From contig JBLHGU010000020.1 of NCBI GenBank assembly GCA_047615875.1, positions 1 through 47,041 on the forward strand: a stretch of 47,041 nt of DNA, read 5' to 3'. Under the pieces are notes generated by a model. That model worked only from the letters and a program-made list of their open reading frames with translations. It was not told the origin of the DNA and made no database searches. The stretch is from JBLHGU01 sp047615875 (GTDB taxonomy: Bacteria; Pseudomonadota; Gammaproteobacteria; Arenicellales; CAJQKF01). Both the position numbers and the translations under genes were made by a program. Shown piece by piece: positions 17,441-25,606 of this stretch. How positions within the stretch are numbered: position 1 is the stretch's first letter; each line of letters opens with the position of its first letter.

Positions 17441-18331
17441 TCAAATCTGGTCGAGTAACAAGTTTTCCTCTTCGCCTGGCGCGAAAACATTGAGGGGAAT
17501 TTTTAGAAATCTCTGACCGGACTCCGCTTTTGGGATGGAGCCCGCATCAATATTTACCTGAATACTTTGAAATAGAAGTTTCGGCGCGCTAAGAGTTTTA
17601 TCCCGGGCGATCCTGAACTCAAGAAACTCTTCCAAAGTAGTCGTGCCATTAAGTTGTTTATTGGATCGCTTCTGTTCCGCTATAGTCGTTTCATAGTCAA
17701 GTTCACGTCCGCCCGGCTGATAATCGTGACCGACAAAAATTCGTGTCGTATCAGGTAACGAATAGATGCCATGCTTAATAGATTGATACAGATCCATCGC
17801 GCTACCGCCGGGAAAATCACATCTTCCGGTGCCCATATCTGGCATGAATAGTGCATCACCAGTAAATAGCGCATCCCCAATTAGATAACTAACGCAGGCC
17901 GGTGTATGCCCTGGTGTAGCAACAACTTTAATACTCAGATTTCCGGCAGTGAACTGCTGATTGTCATCCAGCAAAATGTCAAACTGACTACCGTCCTCAG
18001 GGAAGTCCTCGGATAACCCAAAAACCTTTTTAAAGGTTTTCTGTACTTCTGTTATGCGGCTACTAACACCGATCCGGGCATCAGGATACTGGCGTTGCAA
18101 TAGCCTGGAACCAGACAGGTGGTCGGCATGCGGATGAGTTTCCAGAATGTAGTGTGGCTTTAGGTTATTGTCTTTGATGAATTCGATAACCTGCCTTACT
18201 GATTCAGTCCAGATTTTCGATGCAGCGGGCTCGTAATCAAGAACCGGATCAATGATTACCGCATCCGCTCCACTAAAAACAACATAAGTAAGCGTATTGG
18301 TTCGGTCGTCGTAGAAAGCCTTTATTTGCAT
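17441..18331 (-). CDS. blh: Blh-like metallo-beta-lactamase-fold persulfide dioxygenase
   Basis: Iron-dependent MBL-fold hydrolase of the Blh/ETHE1 group, which oxidises glutathione persulfide to sulfite in sulfide detoxification. Metal ligands are visible in THPHADHLSGS (HxHxDH), TPGHTPACVSY, FTGDALFMPDMGTGRCDFPG and VGHDYQPGG. An upstream ATG exists at 18352, but ATG 18331 (M-Q-I-K-A-F-Y-D-D) matches the family start and forms a TGATG overlap with pmpB. It has 296 residues, as usual for Blh. It is last in the pmpA-pmpB-blh operon, the combination known from rhizobial and Xylella bigR operons. Confidence 0.87.
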   Translation of the reverse strand: MQIKAFYDDRTNTLTYVVFSGADAVIIDPVLDYEPAASKIWTESVRQVIEFIKDNNLKPHYILETHPHADHLSGSRLLQRQYPDARIGVSSRITEVQKTFKKVFGLSEDFPEDGSQFDILLDDNQQFTAGNLSIKVVATPGHTPACVSYLIGDALFTGDALFMPDMGTGRCDFPGGSAMDLYQSIKHGIYSLPDTTRIFVGHDYQPGGRELDYETTIAEQKRSNKQLNGTTTLEEFLEFRIARDKTLSAPKLLFQSIQVNIDAGSIPKAESGQRFLKIPLNVFAPGEEENLLLDQI

Positions 18332-18801
18332 CAGCCTGTTTTGGGTAGCCATTGAATAATTCGAGTATGCGCGGATAAAGATCCGCTTTCAATCATCTGC
18401 CAAAGGAACATGCCCAGTGACATGGAGATAACAAACACTATTACTGTAACGTTACCAGTAACTAGGGTAACCAAAGCCGGTCCGGGACAAAAACCCGCCA
18501 ATCCCCAGCCTATGCCAAACAAAACAGCGCCAGTGACCAACTTTAGATCGATCTTATTGCTGGTTGGCAGCTGGAATTTTTCTGCCAATAACGGACGATT
18601 ACTTTTTGTTGTCAGCAAATAACCTGTTAGATAGGTACCAACTGCAGCCGCCATAACGATTATTAAGTCGGCTCGCCACTCACCGACTACATTCAGAAAT
18701 ACCAGAATGTTCTCAGGGTTGGTCATACCAGACACGCCCAACCCCAGACTAAACAAAATGCCAGACAGAAAATAAACAAAGTTAAACATATTGTTTTCCA
18801 C
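18331..18801 (-). CDS. pmpB: YeeE/YedE half-transporter (PmpB-like)
   Basis: Second half of a split YeeE/YedE sulfur-compound channel. Four to five hydrophobic segments are visible, with the family marks LGLGVSGMTNPENILVFL and GIGWGLAGFCPGPALVTL; the cysteine in GFCPGPA is the conserved thiol that passes sulfur. It has 156 residues, normal for the half-size form. It sits 4 bases behind pmpA and overlaps blh. It probably moves a reduced sulfur species across the inner membrane together with PmpA. Confidence 0.88.
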   Translation of the reverse strand: MENNMFNFVYFLSGILFSLGLGVSGMTNPENILVFLNVVGEWRADLIIVMAAAVGTYLTGYLLTTKSNRPLLAEKFQLPTSNKIDLKLVTGAVLFGIGWGLAGFCPGPALVTLVTGNVTVIVFVISMSLGMFLWQMIESGSLSAHTRIIQWLPKTG

Positions 18802-18805
18802 TCTG

Positions 18806-19225
18806 TTAAATAAATGAGGATAGAAACGAGGCAGACAACATACCGGTAGCCATAAAGGTCAACACCGCTATGGCTGATCGTGGAGAAAGTCGGCCCAGGC
18901 CACAAATACCATGACCACTGGTACAACCGCTGCCCATTCGTGTACCGAAACCAACCAAAAGTCCGGCCAGAATTATTTTTCCTGTGCCGGCACTGGTAAC
19001 TACTTGCATCGTACTCGGCATCCACTGCATTAGCGCGACACCCCCGAGTAATAATCCAGCCAGAAAAGCGCCCCGCCAACTGATGTCATTTGGCTTTAAA
19101 TTCAAAAACCCAGCAAATATTCCACTGACACCAGCTATTCTTCCATTCAGTACCAGCACCATTAGGGCGGAAAGTCCAAGCAGTACACCACCTAACAAAG
19201 CGCCAGGCAAATTATTGATAATCAA
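18806..19225 (-). CDS. pmpA: YeeE/YedE half-transporter (PmpA-like)
   Basis: First half of the split YeeE/YedE channel, 139 residues with four hydrophobic segments. The hallmark is GFGTRMGSGCTSGHGICGLG near residue 92, with the two conserved cysteines. The upstream 170 bases are AT-rich and hold a 20-bp near-palindrome that may be an operator. No bigR-type ArsR gene or sulfide:quinone reductase is adjacent, so the module is short of its usual partners in this window. Confidence 0.88.
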   Translation of the reverse strand: MIINNLPGALLGGVLLGLSALMVLVLNGRIAGVSGIFAGFLNLKPNDISWRGAFLAGLLLGGVALMQWMPSTMQVVTSAGTGKIILAGLLVGFGTRMGSGCTSGHGICGLGRLSPRSAIAVLTFMATGMLSASFLSSFI

Positions 19226-19311
19226 GGTATATCCCCAGCCTTAAGGCTAAATATAGTTGTTCAACAAGCTAATTTTTAATTCAGAAAATAATTCTAAATC
19301 GACAAGTAATA

Positions 19312-19331
19312 TATTATTTAATTAAATACTA
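19312..19331. promoter_or_regulatory. AT-rich palindrome, candidate operator of pmpAB-blh
   Basis: TATTATTTAATTAAATACTA is a 20-bp dyad with one mismatched pair, centred 96 bases before the pmpA start. It lies in the only gap that can carry the operon's promoter. ArsR-type regulators of such operons (BigR, SqrR) bind AT-rich dyads. No regulator gene is adjacent, so the assignment is inference. Confidence 0.35.
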
Positions 19332-19397
19332 ATATATAGACACTTGCAACTATTATTTGAGAATTCCAAATCCTTGAGTTTTGACAAATTTAGGCTT

Positions 19398-20774
19398 TTA
19401 GGCCTGCTGACCAACTCGGGTGCGCAGCATAATTTGCAGTCTGATGAAAAGTAAAATGCCGGTCATCATTAAACCGATAGCTAATCCCCACCAAACGCCG
19501 CTGGCACCATAGCCCTGCACGAAACCAAACCAGTAACCCGATCCCAGACCACAAATCCAATACCCTGCCGAGGCAATCCACATGGGTACTAAAGTATCTT
19601 TCAGCCCTCTTAAGCACCATAAAGTAACGACCTGCAGGCCATCGAATAGCTGGAATATAGCTGCTATAGAAGACAACGCAACCACAATCTCAATAACTTT
19701 GGCATTATCCGGATTGCTAGAATCTATAAATAATGCAGCGATCAATTCGGGAAAGAACCACAAAATAAATGAAGAAGACAGCATCACCATACTACCAAAA
19801 ATCAAGGCAGTGCGGGCAATCCAGCCCACCATGCCCAGATTGCCAGCGCCAATATGAAAAGCGATTCGAACTGCGGCGCTCTCTCCAATGGCCAACGCCA
19901 TAACAAAAGCCAGGGGCATCATATGGAACAGAATTTCATTGGCTGCCAGCCACTGCGCACCCATGGTACCCATCAGAATGCCCACAACAACAAAAAGACC
20001 ACCTTCTAATAGTGTGGTAACACCAACCGGTATACCTAACTTGAAGATACTTCTCCAGATACTGAAATCCAACCGACTGATAGCCTGTAACAGACGATAC
20101 TCTCTACACTGTGATTTCAGTGCGACATAAAAAACCACGCCAGTCAGCATCACGATGGTGACTATGACACTGGCAAGGCCTGCGCCCGCGACGCCCATTT
20201 CGGGAAAGCCCCAAGCACCAAATACCAACGCGTAATTCAATAACAAATTGAGAAATAGCGATGGCACAGTGATATAGACCACAACGGACGCCAGTGACAG
20301 AACGGTGAGAAAGTTTCTTAGCACCACAAAAGCCAGGGAAAATGGTGCAGTCCAGATAAACCAGGCCAGATAATCTCCGGCAAATTTTACGACCTGTGGG
20401 TCCTGTCCAGTGGCAACCAGTAAGTCGGTAACCCAAATAGACAGTATCAACACCACAACGGCCAACGTCATGGCCAACCAGAAGCCTTGTCCAACGGTGT
20501 TGGCAACTTCTTTCGGCTTTTTTGCACCGAGGGCCTGGGAGCTTATGACCCCAACCACCGATAGCAGTCCAAAGCAAATAAGCATGGCCTCAACCACCAA
20601 ACCCGCGGTCAATCCAACGGCGCCAAGTTCAGTACTACCCAGACGGCCGACGATGACCACGTCGGTTATTCCCATCGCAACTTCTGTTAAATAGTACATA
20701 GACAGGGGAATTGCTATCTTGAGTAACTTTTTAAGTTCCTCGGATCCGGGCTGAATTTGTTTCGCGGTAGTCAT
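19398..20774 (-). CDS. MATE-family multidrug/cation antiporter
   Basis: Inner-membrane antiporter of the NorM/DinF superfamily that exports cationic compounds against H+ or Na+. Two homologous halves of six membrane segments can be followed. The first half has IAIPLSMYYLTEVAMGITDV and ISSQALGAKKPKEVANTVGQ; the second has FHIGAGNLGMVGWIARTAL and the substrate-path stretch FDGLQVVTLWCLRGLKD. The frame reaches to 20870, but M-T-T-A-K-Q at 20774 gives the typical short N-tail before the first helix, and 458 residues, the family norm. It is divergent from the deacetylase gene. The substrate is unknown. Confidence 0.9.
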   Translation of the reverse strand: MTTAKQIQPGSEELKKLLKIAIPLSMYYLTEVAMGITDVVIVGRLGSTELGAVGLTAGLVVEAMLICFGLLSVVGVISSQALGAKKPKEVANTVGQGFWLAMTLAVVVLILSIWVTDLLVATGQDPQVVKFAGDYLAWFIWTAPFSLAFVVLRNFLTVLSLASVVVYITVPSLFLNLLLNYALVFGAWGFPEMGVAGAGLASVIVTIVMLTGVVFYVALKSQCREYRLLQAISRLDFSIWRSIFKLGIPVGVTTLLEGGLFVVVGILMGTMGAQWLAANEILFHMMPLAFVMALAIGESAAVRIAFHIGAGNLGMVGWIARTALIFGSMVMLSSSFILWFFPELIAALFIDSSNPDNAKVIEIVVALSSIAAIFQLFDGLQVVTLWCLRGLKDTLVPMWIASAGYWICGLGSGYWFGFVQGYGASGVWWGLAIGLMMTGILLFIRLQIMLRTRVGQQA

Positions 20775-20838
20775 GTTGTCTGGTACACAGGTTTGCGTCA
20801 CACTAGCAAACACTGAAAAATAAAGCGGGGCATAATAT

Positions 20839-21759
20839 ATGCAAGGTGACGAACCTACCAGAGATTTCATCGGCTATGGAAATAATCCGCCACGCAATAT
20901 GTGGCCTGATAATGCCCAGGTCGCGATCAATTTTTGCATCAACTATGAGGAAGGTGGTGAACGCTGCATTCTAAATGGCGATGACCGCTCTGAATCACGC
21001 TTATCGGATGTTGCGGTAGAGAGTCGCTTGGGCAGACGCGATTTGAACATCGAATCAAGTTATGAATACGGTTCGCGGGTTGGCTATTGGCGACTGATGC
21101 GTGCTTTCACCGATCGGGGATTTAAAGCGACTATAAATCTGGTCGGACTTGCTGCTGAGAAAAATTCCGTGTCGTTACAGGCCATGCTGGATGCCGGTTT
21201 CGACATTCAGCCCCATGGTTGGCGTTGGATAGATTACGACACACTAACTGAGGATGAGGAACGACAGACTATCCAGCAGGGTATCGATCAGGTGGTCAAA
21301 TTAACGGGAGAAAAACCCCTCGGCTACTACGCAGGCCTGCCTTCTGCCAACACCCGTTCACTAGTCGTGGAATCTGGTTGTTTCCTCTACGACTCAGACG
21401 TTTACAATGATGATATCCCCTACTGGTCACCTGATCATCCGGGTCTGTTATTGGTACCCTATTCCCTCGACACCAATGATTCCCGTTTTGGACGCGGGGA
21501 GGGTGGTTATCAAATCGCAGAAGAATTCTATTCTTACCTGAAAAACTCTTTCGACGTACTCTATCAGGAGGGTGAGACTACTCCACGTATGATGACTGTT
21601 GGTTTACATGCTCGCTTGCTGGGCAGACCAGGCAGAATCGGCGCGCTGCATCGATTTCTCGATTACATCAGTGGTTACAACCATGTTTGGGTATGTCGCA
21701 GAGGAGATTTGGCCCGCCATTTTGCCAGGACTTTTCCTGACCCACGGGTTGGCGCTTAA
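20839..21759 (+). CDS. puuE: PuuE-type allantoinase/polysaccharide-deacetylase-fold hydrolase
   Basis: NodB-homology metal hydrolase of the PuuE branch, whose founding member opens allantoin to allantoate in purine breakdown. Family marks in order: RDFIGYGNNPP, WPDNAQVAINFCINYEEGGE, ESSYEYGSRVGYWRLMRAF, DIQPHGWRWIDYD (histidine of the active site), NTRSLVVESG, FLYDSDVYNDDIPYW, VPYSLDTNDSRF and GLHARLLGRPGR. It has 306 residues, as expected. No other purine genes (uricase, ureidoglycolate enzymes) are near, so another cyclic amide may be the true substrate. YchJ-like follows 2 bases later. Confidence 0.85.
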   Translation: MQGDEPTRDFIGYGNNPPRNMWPDNAQVAINFCINYEEGGERCILNGDDRSESRLSDVAVESRLGRRDLNIESSYEYGSRVGYWRLMRAFTDRGFKATINLVGLAAEKNSVSLQAMLDAGFDIQPHGWRWIDYDTLTEDEERQTIQQGIDQVVKLTGEKPLGYYAGLPSANTRSLVVESGCFLYDSDVYNDDIPYWSPDHPGLLLVPYSLDTNDSRFGRGEGGYQIAEEFYSYLKNSFDVLYQEGETTPRMMTVGLHARLLGRPGRIGALHRFLDYISGYNHVWVCRRGDLARHFARTFPDPRVGA

Positions 21760-21761
21760 AG

Positions 21762-22133
21762 ATGTCTGTGACCTGTCATTGTGGTAACCCTGGAAGTTAT
21801 GACACTTGTTGTAAGCCACTGCATAATGGAAAGGTACTTGCCGATTCTGCCGAGCAGCTGATGCGCTCCCGTTACAGCGCTTTCGTAGTATTAAATGAAA
21901 TGTACTTACTAAGTACCTGGCATGAGACGACTCGCCCCGGTCCATTGAATCTGGACGCCGGTCAAAAGTGGATTGGGCTGAAGATCAATAACGCCATCAA
22001 AAATGAACCCGATAAAGTAGAATTTACCGCACGTTTCAAGATTAATGGCAAAGCACACCGACTCCACGAACTAAGCCGATTTATTCATGAAAACGGTCAA
22101 TGGTTTTATGTTGATGGCGACATTCTTGAGTAA
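21762..22133 (+). CDS. YchJ-family SEC-C motif protein
   Basis: A 123-residue protein with an N-terminal zinc-binding SEC-C-like motif (C-H-C-G-N-P-G-S-Y-D-T-C-C) and the YchJ core LADSAEQLMRSRYSAFV, followed by an NTF2-like part (VEFTARFKINGKAHRLHELS, WFYVDGDI). The molecular role of the family is unknown. Only two bases separate it from puuE, so both share a transcript, though this pairing may be accidental. Confidence 0.88.
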   Translation: MSVTCHCGNPGSYDTCCKPLHNGKVLADSAEQLMRSRYSAFVVLNEMYLLSTWHETTRPGPLNLDAGQKWIGLKINNAIKNEPDKVEFTARFKINGKAHRLHELSRFIHENGQWFYVDGDILE

Positions 22134-22192
22134 TCGTTCAGTAATTCTACACTTATCATTTGCAATAACATCATGAACCAGAGAACCCCACT

Positions 22193-23740
22193 ATGCTGAT
22201 GTCCGCTTCCGACTATAGAGAATCCTTACGGGAACAAAACCCGAGGGTTTTTGTAAAGGGTCAACGTATTGAATGCGTGGCTGATGAGCCACTTCTTAGA
22301 CCTGGAATCAACGCTATTGGCTTAACCTATGACTATGCGTTGCGCAGTGACAAAACCCACCTGTCATTGGCCAGGCAACATACCACTGATCAAGATGTAA
22401 ACCGATTCCTGCACATTGGTCGTACCAGTACCGATTTGTTAACCAAACTGGAATACGTACGTGTACTTTGTCAGGAAACTGGCTGCGCTATGCGTTATTT
22501 AACCGGTGATGGTTTTAATGCTCTGTATCAATCTACCTATCGTCTCGATGATCAATACAACACAGATTACCACCAGCGATTCTTAAACTACCTGCACGAG
22601 GCTCAGGCCCGCGACCTGACTGTTGGTATTGCCATGACCGATGGCAAGGGTGATCGGTCTTTAAGGCCTTGCGAACAAAGCAATCTTGATAGCTATGTAC
22701 ATATAGTTGAACGACGCCCCGGAGGCATCATTATTTCTGGGGTTAAAGCTATCGTTACCTCGGCACCCTATGTACATGAGCTGCTAGTCGTACCGGGTCG
22801 CGCCATGCGCGAGGCTGATAAGGATTTTGCCGTTGCCTGTGCAGTGCCACTGGACAGCCCGGGTCTTACCATCGTTGCACGACCCGCCGGTCGACCAGGA
22901 GAATCCGCCGCCAGCTTCAGTGGGCAATACGGTCAATCAACTGGTGTGTGTATGTTTGATCAAGTTTTTGTTCCCTACGAGCGAGTGTTCATGGACGGTG
23001 AATGGGCGGATGTAGAATTTCTTACCAAATCCTATGCGACTCATCATCGGCATACCTGCATAGGCGCCCGCGCCGGGTTTGGTGACTTACTCATCGGTGC
23101 CGGCGCATTAATGATGGAGGCTAATGGTGTTGATAGCCGTTCTACCAGTCATCTGCGCGATACGATGGTAGAGCTCATCAAGATTGTCGAGGGTTTCTAC
23201 GCCTGTGGTGTGGCATCATCAGTTTACGGCATCGAAGACGTGGCCGGTAACATTGAACCAGAGCCTGTCTACGCCAACATCGGAAAACTACTGCTGGCGA
23301 CACAGATATACGACATGCATCGCCTGGCCAATGAAGTTTCCGGTGGTCTGGTGGTTACTCTGCCAACACCAGAGGATGAACATAACCCAGAAACCGCTGG
23401 TGACCTGGCCAGCATGTTGGCTGGCAGAGCGGATATACCTTTTCAGCAACGGGCTTCGGTGGCGCGTTTCATGGAGGATTTAACCGCTTCAGAAACTGCC
23501 GGTTGGTACTCGACAATCAGCCTGCATGGCGGCGGTTCTCCCCAGGCGATGAAGGGTGAAATTCACCGACGCTATCCGATACATGACAAAGCTGAGCTTG
23601 TACAACGTTTAATAGATCGAGGCGCAGCAGATAATGGTCGTAACACTGATGAACGTGCGGAACAACCGGGACAATGCTGCGATACCGGCTGTGTGCCGGA
23701 AGCACCAACAGTCGTCGAGTTTCAAGGCAAGAAAGCTTAA
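22193..23740 (+). CDS. 4-hydroxybutyryl-CoA dehydratase/HpaB-fold flavoprotein with altered Fe-S site
   Basis: Flavin-fold protein closely resembling clostridial 4-hydroxybutyryl-CoA dehydratase (AbfD) and, more distantly, HpaB hydroxylases. Matching blocks: M-L-M-S-A-S-D-Y start, RPGINAIGLTYDYA, FNALYQSTYRLDDQYNTDYH, AMTDGKGDRSLRP, READKDFAVACAVP, and LHGGGSPQAMKGEI near the end. From memory, AbfD holds its [4Fe-4S] cluster with Cys99, Cys103, His292 and Cys299. Here the positions read Cys98, Tyr102, His285 and Ala292, so two of four ligands are gone, and radical dehydratase chemistry is unlikely. It has 515 residues including a 35-40 residue extra tail with a CCDTGC motif. An oxygenase, oxidase or other acyl-CoA enzyme is possible. 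The DddQ-like gene begins 2 bases after the stop. Confidence 0.85.
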   Translation: MLMSASDYRESLREQNPRVFVKGQRIECVADEPLLRPGINAIGLTYDYALRSDKTHLSLARQHTTDQDVNRFLHIGRTSTDLLTKLEYVRVLCQETGCAMRYLTGDGFNALYQSTYRLDDQYNTDYHQRFLNYLHEAQARDLTVGIAMTDGKGDRSLRPCEQSNLDSYVHIVERRPGGIIISGVKAIVTSAPYVHELLVVPGRAMREADKDFAVACAVPLDSPGLTIVARPAGRPGESAASFSGQYGQSTGVCMFDQVFVPYERVFMDGEWADVEFLTKSYATHHRHTCIGARAGFGDLLIGAGALMMEANGVDSRSTSHLRDTMVELIKIVEGFYACGVASSVYGIEDVAGNIEPEPVYANIGKLLLATQIYDMHRLANEVSGGLVVTLPTPEDEHNPETAGDLASMLAGRADIPFQQRASVARFMEDLTASETAGWYSTISLHGGGSPQAMKGEIHRRYPIHDKAELVQRLIDRGAADNGRNTDERAEQPGQCCDTGCVPEAPTVVEFQGKKA

Positions 23741-23742
23741 GT

Positions 23743-24366
23743 GTGGGACTAATCACTCAGTCTGATAGGCCAGCTGATCTGCAAGGTTTGCTGTGTTCAA
23801 TGCAGAATTTGTTGGAAAATTTTGAACATGATGCCCTGAATGAGTTTCTACCTTTACTCTGTAACCAGCAGTTCCATTGCTGTGAAAGACCACAATCTAC
23901 TCTGCCAGCAGCGAGTTATATCGATGAGCCTGGAATAGCATTATCACCGCAGGGTTTTCGCCCCTTTCTGAAAACCTTTAATCAGAATAGTCCGGGATTA
24001 AATTGGGAGCAAACTTATACTAAAGCGGATAAAGCTATTGGCAAAGATATGCTGGATGGTTACGGCTTTGCAGAAATAGTAGGTCCTGCGGGTCCTTTTG
24101 TAAGCCAGCAGATAAGAACCGGCGTTGGTGTTTGGGCTCCACAGGTAAATTACCCAAAACATCACCACAAGGCGGAAGAAATCTATTTAATTTTATCTGG
24201 TGGTGCTTCTTTCGGCATCGGTGATGAACCATACCAATACTGTAATGCCGGGCAATTGATCCATGTTAAATCTCTTCAACGCCATGGCTTCTTCACAACC
24301 CAGTCGCCTCTCATTGTTCTGTATCTCTGGAGAAATGGTGATCTGCGGGAAAAATCAACTTTTTGA
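23743..24366 (+). CDS. DddQ-like cupin, probable DMSP lyase family protein
   Basis: Cupin of the DMSP-lyase (DddQ/DddL/DddW) group, which cleaves dimethylsulfoniopropionate into dimethyl sulfide and acrylate. Core block: WAPQVNYPKHHHKAEEIYLI, then LSGG and QLIHVKSLQRHGFF. The active-site pattern as I recall it from DddQ (Tyr120, His123, His125, Glu129, Tyr131, His163) is met by Tyr137, His140, His142, Glu146, Tyr148 and His181 with the same spacing in the first five. GTG 23743 is chosen because it directly follows the TAA of the preceding gene; an ATG at 23674 would lie inside that gene. It has 207 residues, like DddQ. The close joint means coupled translation with the HpaB-like enzyme, which has no known role in DMSP use. 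The substrate could be DMSP or a related zwitterion. Confidence 0.75.
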   Translation: MGLITQSDRPADLQGLLCSMQNLLENFEHDALNEFLPLLCNQQFHCCERPQSTLPAASYIDEPGIALSPQGFRPFLKTFNQNSPGLNWEQTYTKADKAIGKDMLDGYGFAEIVGPAGPFVSQQIRTGVGVWAPQVNYPKHHHKAEEIYLILSGGASFGIGDEPYQYCNAGQLIHVKSLQRHGFFTTQSPLIVLYLWRNGDLREKSTF

Positions 24367-24406
24367 AAGTCGCCACCATAGCAAATTGTAATAAGGAGAA
24401 ATATTA

Positions 24407-25249
24407 GTGAGCTACCAGATACGTTGTATGTCGAGAGCGGAAATCGACATAGCTGTTGATTGGGCAGCAGCCGAGAGCTGGAATCCCGGACTCTATGATG
24501 CCGAGTGTTTTCACCAGGCCGATAACGAAGGATTTCTAGTTGGGCTCAAAGATGGTCAGCCTGTGGCATGCATATCGGTTGTTAAATATGACGAGTCCTT
24601 TGCCTTTTTAGGCTTCTATATTGTTAAACCAGAATTTCGTGGACAGGGCCTGGGACTCGAGATCTGGAATACGGGAATACAACGCCTTGCAGGCTGCAAT
24701 GTGGGACTGGATGGTGTTATCGATCAACAGGAAAATTATCGAAAATCTGGCTTTACGCTCGCCTATAACAACATGCGTTTCGAAGGCGTTACGGGAGAAG
24801 TCGTCTCGGCAGATTCCGATATATTGATTTCAAGAAACCCAGGCTTTGCCGAAGTGACAGAATACGACGCCGCGTTTTTTCCGGCTGATCGCGGATCCTT
24901 TTTAACCAGTTGGCTTCAACAGCCACAATCGGTGGTATTAGCCAGCATAGATGGGAAGCAAATCACTGGCTATGGAATGATTCGGCAGTGTCGTAATGGT
25001 TTCAAAATTGGACCTCTATTTGCAGACAACGCGAAGATTGCTAATATATTATTTAACGAACTGCTCGCATCAGTTGCCGCAAATAAGCCGGTTTACCTGG
25101 ATGTGTGTGAGCAAAACCCAGCAGCGCTAGAAATGGCTCAACGCCATGGAATGAAGTGTGTATTTGAAACCGCTAGAATGTATACCGGCAAGCCGCCTTC
25201 TCTGCCATTCGATCGACTCTATGGTGTGACCAGTTTCGAGTTAGGTTAA
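24407..25249 (+). CDS. GNAT acetyltransferase with YitH/HolE-like C-terminal domain
   Basis: N-terminal GNAT fold with the acetyl-CoA loop FRGQGLGLEIW near residue 80 and a preceding FLGFYIVKPEF strand; the C-terminal half (RQCRNGFKIGPLFADN, YLDVCEQNPAALEMAQRHGM, FETARMYTGKPP) is the second GNAT-like domain found in the YitH group (Acetyltransf_18). The protein has 280 residues, the normal two-domain size. GTG 24407 has AAGGAG 13 bases upstream. It follows the DddQ-like gene by 40 bases on the same strand, so likely the same transcript. The acyl acceptor is unknown. Confidence 0.83.
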   Translation: MSYQIRCMSRAEIDIAVDWAAAESWNPGLYDAECFHQADNEGFLVGLKDGQPVACISVVKYDESFAFLGFYIVKPEFRGQGLGLEIWNTGIQRLAGCNVGLDGVIDQQENYRKSGFTLAYNNMRFEGVTGEVVSADSDILISRNPGFAEVTEYDAAFFPADRGSFLTSWLQQPQSVVLASIDGKQITGYGMIRQCRNGFKIGPLFADNAKIANILFNELLASVAANKPVYLDVCEQNPAALEMAQRHGMKCVFETARMYTGKPPSLPFDRLYGVTSFELG

Positions 25250-25279
25250 GTCCAGGGTTATATTTCTATAATTTGCGAA

Positions 25280-25306
25280 TTGACTCATCACAACGAAATT
25301 TATACA
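25280..25306 (+). promoter_or_regulatory. Possible promoter of the riboswitch-controlled gene
   Basis: TTGACT at 25280 and TATACA at 25301 resemble -35 and -10 boxes but with a short 15-base spacer. They lie 18 bases before the riboswitch, where a promoter is required. Confidence 0.35.
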
Positions 25307-25323
25307 CTCCATCGTTATTGCAA

Positions 25324-25483
25324 CTCATCGAGACCGGCTGAGGGACGGGCCCATTGAAGCCGGGGCAACCTTCGAAGCTAGCCCCTTCGAAAAGGTGCCA
25401 ACTCCCTCGCTGCCAGCATTTTTCCAAAAAGTTTGACGGTTCACTGTTTATTACTTTTCGAAAAAGTCTGGTCGGGAGATGAG
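25324..25483 (+). ncRNA. SAM-I (S-box) riboswitch
   Basis: The S-box core is recognisable base by base: GAGGGACGGGCCC followed by TGAAGCC and GGCAACC, then AAGGTGCCAACTCC. Helix P1 closes between CTCATC (25324-25329) and GATGAG (25478-25483). P3 is TTCGAA at 25371 paired with TTCGAA at 25386. The P4 arm is unusually long, with CCAGC-ATTTTT pairing AAAAAG-T-CTGG. It senses S-adenosylmethionine and normally lowers expression of methionine-making genes. The gene 124 bases downstream is a homocysteine methyltransferase, which fits. No T-rich terminator is seen; GGTGG/CCACC at 25544-25558 is the only other hairpin before the ribosome site at 25593. Confidence 0.88.
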
Positions 25484-25606
25484 TGTTGTCGCTACGTTAT
25501 TTCCATTCTGTATTTGATTTAACGCGGAGCGCAACTTTCTTCTGGTGGTTTATCCACCGAGTTTCCGATGGTTTGCCAACATATTTTTCTTTAAGGAGAA
25601 ATCAAA

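Noticed and set aside
22193..23740. Naming this gene 4-hydroxybutyryl-CoA dehydratase
   Set aside because: Two of the four recalled cluster ligands are replaced (Tyr102, Ala292), so that reaction should not be assigned.
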